From positions 536,415 to 600,414 of the forward strand of contig CACRXP010000184.1 in the NCBI GenBank assembly GCA_902702965.1: a stretch of 64,000 nucleotides of DNA, written 5' to 3'. Made by a program: the position numbers and the translations under genes. The notes under the pieces are model-generated. The model did no database searches. It saw nothing but the letters and a program-made list of their open reading frames with translations, and was not told the DNA's origin. Shown piece by piece: positions 55,784 through 64,000 of this stretch. This DNA comes from Spirometra erinaceieuropaei. Its lineage: Eukaryota; Platyhelminthes; Cestoda; Diphyllobothriidea; Diphyllobothriidae. How positions within the stretch are numbered: position 1 is the first letter of the stretch; the number at the start of each line of letters is the position of its first letter.

Positions 55784-57760
55784 TCAGTACCGCTTCTGGC
55801 GTGGGTTGACCTGCATCAGCCGTGTTGATCGGCGCACGCGGTTGGTCCGGCGTCTTAGTCGTGGTTTATGGCCTGGAGACACGGGAGCGGTAACTGATAC
55901 CGAAGGTGGTATATCCGAAGGGGGCGCAGCAGTGGTTTCGGGAGCCGACTGATCTGCCGGAATGGCGAAGGTATCCAGTAGGATGTCAACGGGAAGTGAC
56001 GGCGCCGACTCGAGCCCAGTTGTATTACTGCAGTAACGCCGTCGGATTTGGTTGTGGTGGCGAACCCAGATGTCATCACCAAGGTTGACGTCAAACAACA
56101 TACTGCCTCTGTGCGCTACTACGGTTGCTTCAACCCAGTCTGGGAACCCCGCTCGATAATCACGAACGAAGACAGGTGTTCCGATGGAGAGCTTGCTGCG
56201 AGAGACTGGAGAAGTCTGCGCGGGCTGCGCACAGGTAGGCACGAGGGCATAATATGTTGTACGCAGTTTTCGGCCCATCAACGCTTCGGCAGGAGAAACG
56301 CCACCAGGGGACGCCGGGTTCGGTGTTGTTCTGTAGGAAAACAGGAACGCCTGGACTATCTCGTCCGTGGTCCCCTCCCCACGAGCTTTCAAGAGGGCTC
56401 TCTTAAACGTGTCGACAAAACGCTCCGCCTGACCGTTAGACTGAGGATGGTAGGGCGGGGAGCGAAGATGCTGGATGTTGTGCTGACGGCAGAAATCCTC
56501 AAACGACGACGAAGTAAACTGACAGCCATTATCTGAAACCAGGACTTCTGCTAAGCCATGCTGGCTAAAGATGCGTCTTAGGAAGGCGATAGTGGCGGAT
56601 GCGGTTGCTGGATTCAGAGGAGCAATCTCGGGCCACTTCGAGTAGGCGTCAACCAAGATTAGGTAGGAGACTCCGTTAAGTAGGCCAGCGAAGTCGATGT
56701 GCACGCGTGACCAAGGCCTCTCCGGTGGTTCCCAGTGTACTTGCGGTTGACGAGGCGGCATCTTGGCAGCTTGCTGACATCGAGAACAGCGTCGAACCAA
56801 GTCGTCGATGTCGCCGTCGATAGCCCGCCAGTAAGCAAAACTGCGAGCAACTGACTTCATTCGGCTGGTACCAGGATGAGCGGCACGGAACTGGCGTAAT
56901 AGAGTGGGTCGGAGGGAAGATGGGATCACCACACAGTCCGCAAACATGAGGCAGGAGTCAACCACAGATAGCGATGCTCGGCGGAGGAAGAGCTGACGAA
57001 GATCACCAGCGAGAGCAGTGGTTGGCCAGCACGTCTGCACGTAGGTGATGGCCTGGCGGAGGACAGGATCCTGTTCAGTAGCACGTTGGATGTCCGCGGC
57101 AGTGACAGGGATACCTCGTATGGCGTCTGATAGCTGATGGCGCACATCGTCCTCAATCGAAATAGCGGCAATCACGGTATCTTCCTCCAGTTCCTGCTGA
57201 TTGCTGATGAGGCGAGAAAGGGCGTCAGCCTGACCAAAGTCTGTAGTGCGACAGTAACGAATGTCGAAATCGTAACCAAGAGGGATGGTTGCCCATCGCT
57301 GAAGTCGGCTGGCTGAGTAGACGGGAATGCCTTTCTTCGAACCGAAGATTGACAGCAATGATTTGTGATCCGTCAACAACGTGAAGTGGCGACCGTACAA
57401 CAGTTTGTGAAATTTCTTGACGGCAAACACGAGGGCTAGAGCCTCTTTCTCCATTTGCCCGTAGTTCTTCTCCGCAGGGGTTAGCGTGCGAGATGCATGC
57501 ATGATCGCCTTTTCAGACCCATCAGGAAAAGTATGTGAGATGACGGCACCAACTCCGTGGTTGGAAGCATCTGCAGCAACAACGATCGGCAGCGTCGGGT
57601 CGTAGTGCGTGAGCAACAGATCTGAACTCAGCATCGACTTTAGCTGGGCGAAGGCCTTTTCACAGTCGGGGGACCAGCACCAGGGAGCATCCATCTGCAG
57701 CAGACTGTTGAGCGGGGCCCGTAGGTCATGCAGCGATGGTAGGAAGGCGCTATAGTAGCT
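55784..57760 (-). pseudogene. Ty3/gypsy pol, RNase H and integrase part (mag/K02A2.6-like)
   Basis: One open frame of 636 codons from the first Met (57694), open upstream to the frameshift. RNase H: Asp42 (VVAADAS), Glu82 (QMEKEA), Asp109 (LLTDHKSL) and Asp158 (DALSR). Integrase: zinc-binding region with His273, Cys303 and Cys306; the first His of HHCC is Arg270. The DDE core has Asp334 (VHIDFAG), Asp388 (LVSDNG) and Glu424 (GQAERF), with 35 residues between the last two. VDAYSKWPEI and WVRHHNQIRRR near the end suggest the mag/K02A2.6 lineage. The domain is intact apart from Arg270 but is separated from RT by a frameshift, so the element is listed as broken. It is one of the youngest insertions here by sequence state. 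Confidence 0.9.
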
Positions 57761-57762
57761 GA

Positions 57763-58608
57763 TCAGGCCAAGGAACGAAGTTGCGATACATTCTTGGGGG
57801 CAGGCATCCGTTGGATGGCCCGAATGTTTTCCGGATCTGGATGGCGACCGGTGACGTTAAAAACGAATCCGGGGTGCTTGATGGAGTCGAGGACGAATTG
57901 GCACTTCTCGGCCCGTAGGCGAAAGCCATATACCTGCACACGTTCGAGTACTGCGCACACTCGGTCTTGCAGCTCGGCAGGGGAGCGACCCACGAAGATG
58001 ATGTCGTCCAGGTACCCAGCCGTGCCAGGGATGCCGGAGAGCATTGCGTTCATCGTTTGTTGGAATAGGGCCGGGGCGGTCTTGACACCAAAGGGCAGTC
58101 TGGTGTATTGGAACAGATCGCGGTGGGTGTTGATGGTCAACAATTCGCGCGACTCTGGGGCGACCTCGATCTGCGAATACGCATCAGCGAGATCCACCTT
58201 GGCAAAGCAAGTGCCACCATTCAGCAGAGTGAAAAGATCAGCCGGAACCGGCAGTGGATAGCAGTTCGGCGTCAGTGCGGCATTGAGACCGGTGGAGAAG
58301 TCAGCACAAATGCGGATCGAGCCATTGGGCTTCTTAACCACAACGATTGGAGCGGCCCGGGCGGAGTAGGATACAGGAACTAGAACTCCCAGTTCCTCTA
58401 GACGCTTCAGTTCAGCCTCGACAAGTGGTAGGGCTGCATATGGGACAGCTCGCTTCGGACGAAAGACTGGTTGGCTTCCAGGAGACAGATGTAGCACGCT
58501 TGAGTGTATGTGCAACGATCTAGGCCGTCTTGGAACACTGGAGCAAACCGTTGGAGAATGTCCTTGGCTGGGTCTGCAAGCACAGCAGGAATCTGCACCT
58601 GACTGCAA
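57763..58608 (-). pseudogene. Ty3/gypsy pol, reverse transcriptase part
   Basis: Open frame of 281 codons with all RT landmarks: [11 protein letters not shown] and ADFSTGLN, Asp139 in KVDLADAY (first catalytic Asp), [13 protein letters not shown] at 171-183, YLDD at 199-202 (the other two), then [13 protein letters not shown] and PENIRAI. The frame ends at a stop right after QLRSLA; the expected FLGLxxYYxxFLP continuation is in the next frame, so one small insertion or deletion near 57763 splits pol. Upstream, another shift near 58480 separates RT from protease. Confidence 0.9.
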
Positions 58609-58639
58609 ACGACGCTGAGCGGCATATCGGTCAAACCGA

Positions 58640-58922
58640 GTTGTTCAATCCAGTCAAGACCAAGAAGGTTGAGGTCAGACTTGGTGATGCAGCAGATCGC
58701 AGTGATGCTGGTACCGCGGAACGACACAGCATTGCAGTTGCCCAATTAGCTGTACAAGACCACCGCACGCGCTTGTGGCGGACTGGGAAGTCTGCTGCAT
58801 CGTTGGGTTGCCAAGGGACTGCCAGTCTCTCAGAGATAATAACGATATCGGAGGCAGTGTCCAACTGTAGGCGAACTGCATGGTCATTGACCAAAACGTC
58901 AGCGAATCACTTGAACCGGCAG
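58640..58922 (-). pseudogene. Ty3/gypsy protease remnant
   Basis: LVNDHAVRLQLDTASDIVII carries the aspartyl-protease active site as DTASD (usually DTGSD or DTGAD). The rest is scattered across two further frames: SLGNPTMQQTSQSATSACGG, then [19 protein letters not shown], the usual protease end. Two frameshifts and a stop just before LVND make it inactive. Upstream, to about 59100, no zinc knuckle, gag or 5' LTR was recognised, so the copy looks 5'-truncated. Confidence 0.75.
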
Positions 58923-59109
58923 CCTATCTATGCAGTGCTGGTCTTTTCTTCGTATTGTCACGGCCTCGAAAGTGCGGGAGACGCCCAGTTGTTGCTTGAG
59001 GTCCTTATGCTCACCGGGCAAAACGGCGTGGTCACTAACCGACACTCCCCGACCGGAATCAGGTCCACCCGCGATGCCTGAAGAACACTCAACCGTTTTC
59101 GTGCCACAT

Positions 59110-60600
59110 CTTTGACCGTTCAGGATGTTTTATTATTGGAATGCGAACTTTTTTAAGGTATACAATGACCGCAGCCGGGGAAAAAGTCAAGAAATTTTCG
59201 GTGTCATCGAACATGGAACTACACTTTTCTGTCTGTTTCACTAAACTTACTGACAGCGACCGGCCACCCATCCTGCAGAGCAAGAGCAGCTGCGGGCTTC
59301 GACATTTCCTCCAGCAAATGACTCTACCCTTGGATTTGTCGGGTCATGTTGTTCTGATAGGTTCGTGGATTACTTTTCCGCACCTCTTCTACCAGGCTAA
59401 GTGGCGCATCGATTCCCGCGGCTGCCTAGGCGTGGATCGGGGTAATGCTTGAGACAATTATGAAGCGGTTTCACTATTTGTAAACCTGCCCATCTCCGTC
59501 TTAAAGCGAAGGCAGTCGGAATGCTCTAGTTATCGTTAGTCCTTTCCGAAAGCCCGCAAAGCCAGCTACTAATTAGGCTTTCAGGTGGGGTGGATTGACC
59601 AATGGGGACTGCAATCGAGAACCCGAGTAGAAATTACAAGTCTGCTTGCTGGCACAATTGATCCAGGAAAAAATACACTGACGCGTGGTGACCGCCGATT
59701 AGCTGAATAGTTTGACGTGCATCAGACGAAGAGTATTTATGGGTGCGCAAGCAGAAATGACCATCTCTCAAGGTTCTTCGGCGTTTTGTTTAAAAAAGAG
59801 ACTTACAGGGCTTTCCAAAACAAACAAGGTGCGGATGGAAGGGGGATGGCGGCGGAAGCCTTAGAAAGAGATGGTATACATGGATGGATTGAGCACCGGT
59901 GGCACACAGTGGTGTTTCCGACGGACAGAAAATAAGCACGAGAGGTGGGTCTTGAAGGCAGAGAAGTGCTCGGCTAGTGAAATCCAGGATTCAGATGGAT
60001 GAAATGGTTGGAAGACCGTCGGATGGGGGCCGGAGACAGAGATCACAGTAAAAAAGCAGGAGTGTAGTTTAAATGGCAACGAACATGGAGACAGGTAAAA
60101 GCGAAACTGTTTAAGAGGGGCAAAAAGGTGTGGGGTTCGGGGGGAGAGAGGTCAGGGCGGTAATTTTCCAAAAATTCGTGTCATCAACGGAAAGACTCTG
60201 TTGTGGTGGAAGGGAAGGGGGGGAGGCATGAATGAATAGAGGGCAGAAGGTACACAATGGGCAAATCGGGATCAGTGGGCGCTTCCTCACGTCCCGAAAA
60301 GCCCGACTGGAAAACATCTGATGAAAAGGTGTCGCCGATGACTGACGTCGGCTGGCTGAGGTGAAGCAGGGTGTAGGGAGGAGGGGGGCGGACAAATTGA
60401 GGGTAGAAAAATAACCAACGAAAATATGTGAACTAAAAAAACAGAAAACAAGACGAGGTCGTATGCAAACGATGATATTCGAAAGAAAGCTTCTCGGTGT
60501 ATGAATGTGTGCGGTTGCAGGCGCACATGCACGGAGACGGAGGCGGCGGAATGCAAACGACGAGTTCGTGGGTTGACCTGTGGGAGATGAAATACTTGCA
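59110..60600. other. No gene recognised; purine-rich on plus
   Basis: The plus strand becomes markedly purine-rich from about 59800 to 60450. Open frames at 59141-59452 and 60287-60724 show no motif. The latter is antisense to, or 3' of, the acidic exon at 60603-60914. The stretch may hold the 3' UTR of candidate gene 3, but no AATAAA was seen on the minus strand here. Confidence 0.35.
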
Positions 60601-60602
60601 CT

Positions 60603-60914
60603 TCAAACCGCGTGATCGTCTCGGCTGTCGTTGCTGGGCTGGGGATTCGATACCGCCTCATCAACCCCCGCAAGCGTTTCATTTTCCTCAGCAACTTCCA
60701 CTCGCGATACGGGGCAGTGTTCACAGTCAGTCACAGGAGAGGTCTCATGGGAAAATGTCTTCTGCTGGTTTCCGACATCTCTAACTGTTTGGTCCTCCTC
60801 TTCCTTCCCATCCTCACCCCCTTCGTCATCTGAGCAGTCTTCGTTGTCAGCCTGATCCCCGTAACAGTCACCGTCATCCGTGTCATGAATAAGATCTACA
60901 TCATGAGTTTGTAG
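60603..60914 (-). CDS. Candidate gene 3, last coding exon with acidic tail
   Basis: The exon starts after the acceptor TTGTCTTCCCTCTAG (minus strand), in phase 0, and runs 103 codons to TGA at 60603-60605. It has no ATG of its own. The product is strongly acidic: LQTHDVDLIHDTDDGDCYGD followed by further Asp/Glu runs (DDEGGEDGKEEED), then a Ser/Asn-rich end. Acidic C-terminal tails occur in many nuclear and ribosome-associated proteins, but there is no domain to name. The upstream in-frame codon is TAG, part of the acceptor, so the stretch must be spliced on to be translated. The opposite strand is also open here in short frames; I favour minus because of the splice signals and composition. 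Confidence 0.4.
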   Translation of the reverse strand, partial: LQTHDVDLIHDTDDGDCYGDQADNEDCSDDEGGEDGKEEEDQTVRDVGNQQKTFSHETSPVTDCEHCPVSRVEVAEENETLAGVDEAVSNPQPSNDSRDDHAV

Positions 60915-61222
60915 CTAGAGGGAAGACAAGTACATGAGGGTCAGAGTGGACAAAAGCCCGATAGTTTGCACAATCGATGTTAATGAGAAAACGGACATAG
61001 GTGCAGTATGTAGAACTGTTGCCGCTAGGACAAGAGGACTGGCAAATGCCCCCGTATAGCTTCGCGTAGAAAAGGGAGAAATCAGTAGCATCGGCGACTG
61101 GTATGTCCGAAAAAAGGAAAGGCAAATTGCTGACAAATCAAAATCACGTAGCAGGGAGAAGATGACGCGGGAGCCCACTGAAAGCGTTGTGGGCAAAAGC
61201 AAGCCTCGGGCGACAAGGCTAC

Positions 61223-61417
61223 CTGAATACTAATGGGATTTTGTAGCTCACACCAATGCTTAGAGAGTCCTTCTAACACCCTCGAAGCAGGCTTGCTCTT
61301 CCTCCCGACAAATATATGCGAGTTTGGGTTGTTTGACATGCCAATTGAATATGAACTACACGGAAAGAAGTCTGTTGAGATGGCAGAAAAAGCAGTGAAC
61401 ATATCCTTGGCCGTGCC
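61223..61417 (-). CDS. Candidate gene 3, internal exon
   Basis: 65 codons flanked by the acceptor ATTCACCTTTGTAG|GGC at 61417 and the donor ATTCAG|GTAGCC at 61223, both phase 0, so it joins the acidic exon across a 308-bp intron without changing frame. The product includes KDMFTAFSAISTDFFPCSSY and SHIFVGRKSKPASRVLEGLS. I do not recognise the family. Earlier exons must lie above 61417 on the minus strand; a segment at about 62100-61977 (VKLDWFDESSESYSPALDAT, donor CTGAG|GTACAG) is protein-like, but its phase (2) does not fit directly. An opposite-strand frame (61233-61472) also exists, so strand is not certain. Confidence 0.4.
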
Positions 61418-61429
61418 CTACAAAGGTGA

Positions 61430-62440
61430 ATGTCAGACATCACAACTGCTTTTTAACATTGTTTTTTTTTAATGTGCAATTGGACGTTGACATTTCCGAT
61501 CAAAGACAGAGAAAAGTAGAACAAAAAGACCGATGCTGACCAGGGCTCAACGAGATGTCTGTGTGCTCCCCGAACACTACATGTGAAAATACCTGAATAC
61601 CACCAACCCCAACCTCTTAACCATACTGGGCTTTACTACAAGATCTTGGAGAAATGTCGCCTGCACTACCGACTAAACCTTTTGTGGGTAAAGGCAGAAG
61701 GCACAAGAAAGTATGAGGAGGTTAACAAAAACGAGCACGAGTGTCACCATGGAAATTGCATGCTGCACAACGAAATATAGTCGACTATCTAGAAGATACC
61801 ACATAGCCCTGTCAACATGGCCTATTCTGTGCGCACTCGTCAACGTACATGACGAAATTCCTAGTTCACGCAAACTCAAAATTACCTAACCATCGAGATG
61901 GGCAAAGGAACTTGAAGAAAAATCCCCTTTTTACCGTGTTCAAGGCGAATCAGAGGACGGGGAGCATGTCTGTACCTCAGACGGCGCTGAATGTCTTTTT
62001 GCAGCGACAATCCATATGCTCCTATCAGTTCGGTTGCATCCAGCGCTGGAGAATACGACTCGCTAGACTCATCAAACCAATCAAGTTTTACCCACTGACA
62101 TTCACTCACTCCGGTGTTTTAGTGTTCACCTGGGAGTATGATAAGTTAAGCTCAATAGATATTATGGTCATTACTTTGAGGATGACGCAAGTACAGAGAA
62201 CGGGGGGACATGCCGAACAGGAAAAGATAAAAAACACTGAAAAAACATTCTGATGACGTCAAAAATCCTATCTGGGAATAAAGTGTGTACCCACTGATGC
62301 TTGTTCTGCCTACTGATCAGACGACGCTTTCATGGTTCATGTATCCACAACAAAACAAAGCACACAAACACACACGTGTGAGGCCAATGGAAAGTGTGTT
62401 TTCAGCTGCGACGGCAAGGTGGATGAGAGCAGGTTTGGTT
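61430..62440. other. Unassigned region upstream of candidate gene 3
   Basis: Possible earlier exons on minus (see previous entry). A frame at 61879-61673 (-) encodes a hydrophobic, membrane-like stretch (SMVTLVLVFVNLLILSCAFC), without good splice sites. Nothing firm. Confidence 0.25.
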
Positions 62441-62446
62441 CTTACA

Positions 62447-63375
62447 CAGTAGATATGTTACCTCATGAAATGTCAAGCGGCATCCTGAAATGCAATTTTC
62501 GACTGGGAACTACTACTTACGTAGAGCTGTAATATTATTTATCAAGCGGCAGGATGCCGACCTTTAAAAGAGACTCTTATCGGTGGTCTGCGAAAACTAC
62601 ACTCAGTATTATGCCCTTTCTCTCATTGGTTTTCAATGTCCTTAAAAAAGTCAGTATATTTTCCAGAAAACATGCACGAAAATATTCTTTCTTCCACTCG
62701 TCTTCTTGTAAATGGCGTCTTCAAATTTTACGATTGAGGAAAGGGTACTTTTCGGTTTAAATAAAGTTTCTAATTATGCGATTCTTTAAGGCCGTGAAAT
62801 GTCTATGGCCTTAGCACGTTTGTTAATGCTGCTTGTGAAGTATACAGCATGATCCACATCCACTGCGAAATTTTGTGAGCCCTGTGTGGCGTATTCCTAA
62901 CAGCGTAGACAAATATATGAATTTCTTTACACGGAAGGTATGTAGCGTGGAATTTTGAAACCTTAAGCACAATCGCAGCTGCGGATGAGTTCAAAAGTGT
63001 TCGCAAATTTAAAAACTTTTTAAAGCCGAAAGAAACCCTCTATCCAAGCATACATTTCGAAGAAGGAATTTGCTACCAAATTAGGACAGGAACATTTTTG
63101 TGCATGATTTCAATACAATATATTTAAATTTACAGAGGCATAGAAAATCAGTGGCCGAATCCCATGTACTGCTTTAGTAGTCATTTTGAGCGAGTGTGGT
63201 TTACGCAGGTGGCCAGGAAGGAGCTCATTCAAAAGCCGACACCCTGGCGTAACTGAGATATTGTGGGATTATGCTACGCGGTAATCGATATTACAAGCCC
63301 ATCCACGTATTTCTTTCCACTAAAGAACACATTTTAGAATGCTAATAAAAATTCCATGAGATGGCAAATCTACTG
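62447..63375. mobile_element. Foldback element M1, copy E
   Basis: Begins CAGTAGATATGTTACCTCAT and ends CATGAGATGGCAAATCTACTG followed by TA (63376-63377); the left flanking dinucleotide is CA. Inner landmarks are CACGAAAATATTCTTTCTTC on the left and TTTGCTACCAAATTAGG with CATTCAAAAGCCGACACC on the right. Non-coding. Confidence 0.75.
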
Positions 63376-63379
63376 TAGA

Positions 63380-64000
63380 CGGCAGTTCATCCGCCGTGCT
63401 ATCAACATCAGATTGCACAGATAAAAAGCAACTATTCTTGGGCAATGCGAGTCCACAAAACCGAAGGACGTTGGCGTTGGGCACAGAGTAGAGTCGCCAG
63501 TCTCTCGGATTGTGCGCAGAGCACTCAATCGTCTGGGCTACAGGCGGCCTGAAAACCGCTGTACAAAATTCAGTATTCATTTAATCCTAATTGTCAGTGG
63601 GTTAGTATATTCATAGCAAAAACTCAATTGCTGCTTAGTCAAATACCGGACTATCGAAAGTTTCAGTCATGCAAAGGAGGTATGCCTTACAGGTCAGCAG
63701 CACCAGAGCTTAGACTACATCTGGCCCGCTTCGCAAGTCCGAAATAAGCGGTGATCTCTGGGCCAGCCGTTGAGGTCGAAGGAGTCAGAAACATAATTGG
63801 GTCTCGAGTAGTCCTGGTGGTCCACTAGATAAGACCTTTTATGGTCCACAAATCGATTAACTAGTGGTTGTCTTTTGATGGTTCACACATACCCTGCAGG
63901 CCAGGCGAAAAAGAGAATACCAAATTTCACGAAGCCAGCGGTGCTCTCTTGATAGCCGGGGGCAGTGCAGCACTCGCTCAAAAGTCGGGAAGTTGACAAT
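63380..64000. other. No gene recognised
   Basis: The minus frame at 63580-63320 starts beyond the M1 end and overlaps it, so it is not a gene. The rest shows nothing recognisable. Confidence 0.4.

Noticed and set aside
56048..56536. 162-codon plus-strand open frame
   Set aside because: Antisense to the gypsy integrase, whose catalytic motifs are on the minus strand.
57794..58261. 155-codon plus-strand open frame
   Set aside because: Antisense to the gypsy RT with its YLDD motif.
58530..59081. 183-codon plus-strand open frame
   Set aside because: Antisense to the gypsy protease and RT region.
60287..60724. 145-codon minus-strand open frame
   Set aside because: Overlaps the acidic exon in another frame, and its composition (Pro/Phe/Ser-rich, from a purine-rich plus strand) looks like frame-shifted shadow and UTR.
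60915..61202. 95-codon hydrophobic minus-strand frame as a membrane protein
   Set aside because: It lies in the proposed 308-bp intron and ends exactly at the acceptor TAG; its hydrophobicity follows from the pyrimidine-rich strand.
1..64000. CRISPR arrays, bacterial operons, riboswitches or rRNA genes
   Set aside because: No evenly spaced identical repeats, no prokaryotic gene organisation and no rRNA-like sequence seen; the content is eukaryotic.

Overview
The window looks like repeat-rich nuclear DNA of a parasitic flatworm, most probably a diphyllobothriid tapeworm (the Spirometra / Schistocephalus / Dibothriocephalus group). The case rests on the retroelement mix: a CR1-like non-LTR tail, an RTE-like reverse transcriptase, Penelope-like elements, a mag/K02A2.6-like Ty3/gypsy element, mariners, and a C2H2-finger tail of a kind I know from tapeworm retroelement proteins. 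AT-rich DNA and widely spaced exons also fit. The assignment is an inference; no species-specific marker is visible. There are two assembly gaps (13588-13705 and 29856-30060).

Cellular genes are few. (1) A plus-strand gene with coding exons at 15916-16500 and 29000-29659, separated by a 12.5-kb repeat-filled intron. The phases match (0/0), and only the joined product has two complete alpha-crystallin (HSP20-like) domains, an arrangement known from flatworm small heat-shock proteins. (2) A phase-consistent four-exon candidate at 38223-39453 (+), function unknown. (3) A two-exon candidate at 61417-60603 (-) ending in a very acidic tail, function unknown. Candidates 2 and 3 are ab initio calls without homology support.

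Layout. 0-5 kb: two CR1-like fragments, repeat R1 and a gypsy gag remnant. 6-11 kb: foldback element M1, then a mariner whose 3' terminal repeat is split by a second M1, which itself carries a tRNA-derived foldback. 12-15 kb: a small inverted-repeat element (T2), gap 1 and an RTE remnant. 15.6-29.7 kb: the HSP20-like gene, with M1, R3, R4, T1 and T2 copies in its intron. 29.8-37.2 kb: gap 2, Penelope pieces, a telomere-like array, R1/R3/R4 copies, a new perfect-ended element (M2), a tRNA foldback and a gypsy integrase remnant. 38-39.5 kb: candidate gene 2. 41-46.7 kb: a dead mariner, T1, tRNA foldbacks, a Penelope RT remnant and M1 pieces. 47.3-55.2 kb: a C2H2 retroelement tail and a pair of inverted 1363-bp arms 3.45 kb apart. 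55.4-59 kb: a gypsy element with its 3' LTR and nearly whole pol. 60.6-61.4 kb: candidate gene 3. 62.4-63.4 kb: M1.

The most unusual material is the set of small non-coding elements: tRNA-derived units carrying a tRNA-like module in opposite orientation at each end, two terminal-inverted-repeat families that carry telomere-like cores, and the three-layer nesting at 8.2-10.9 kb.
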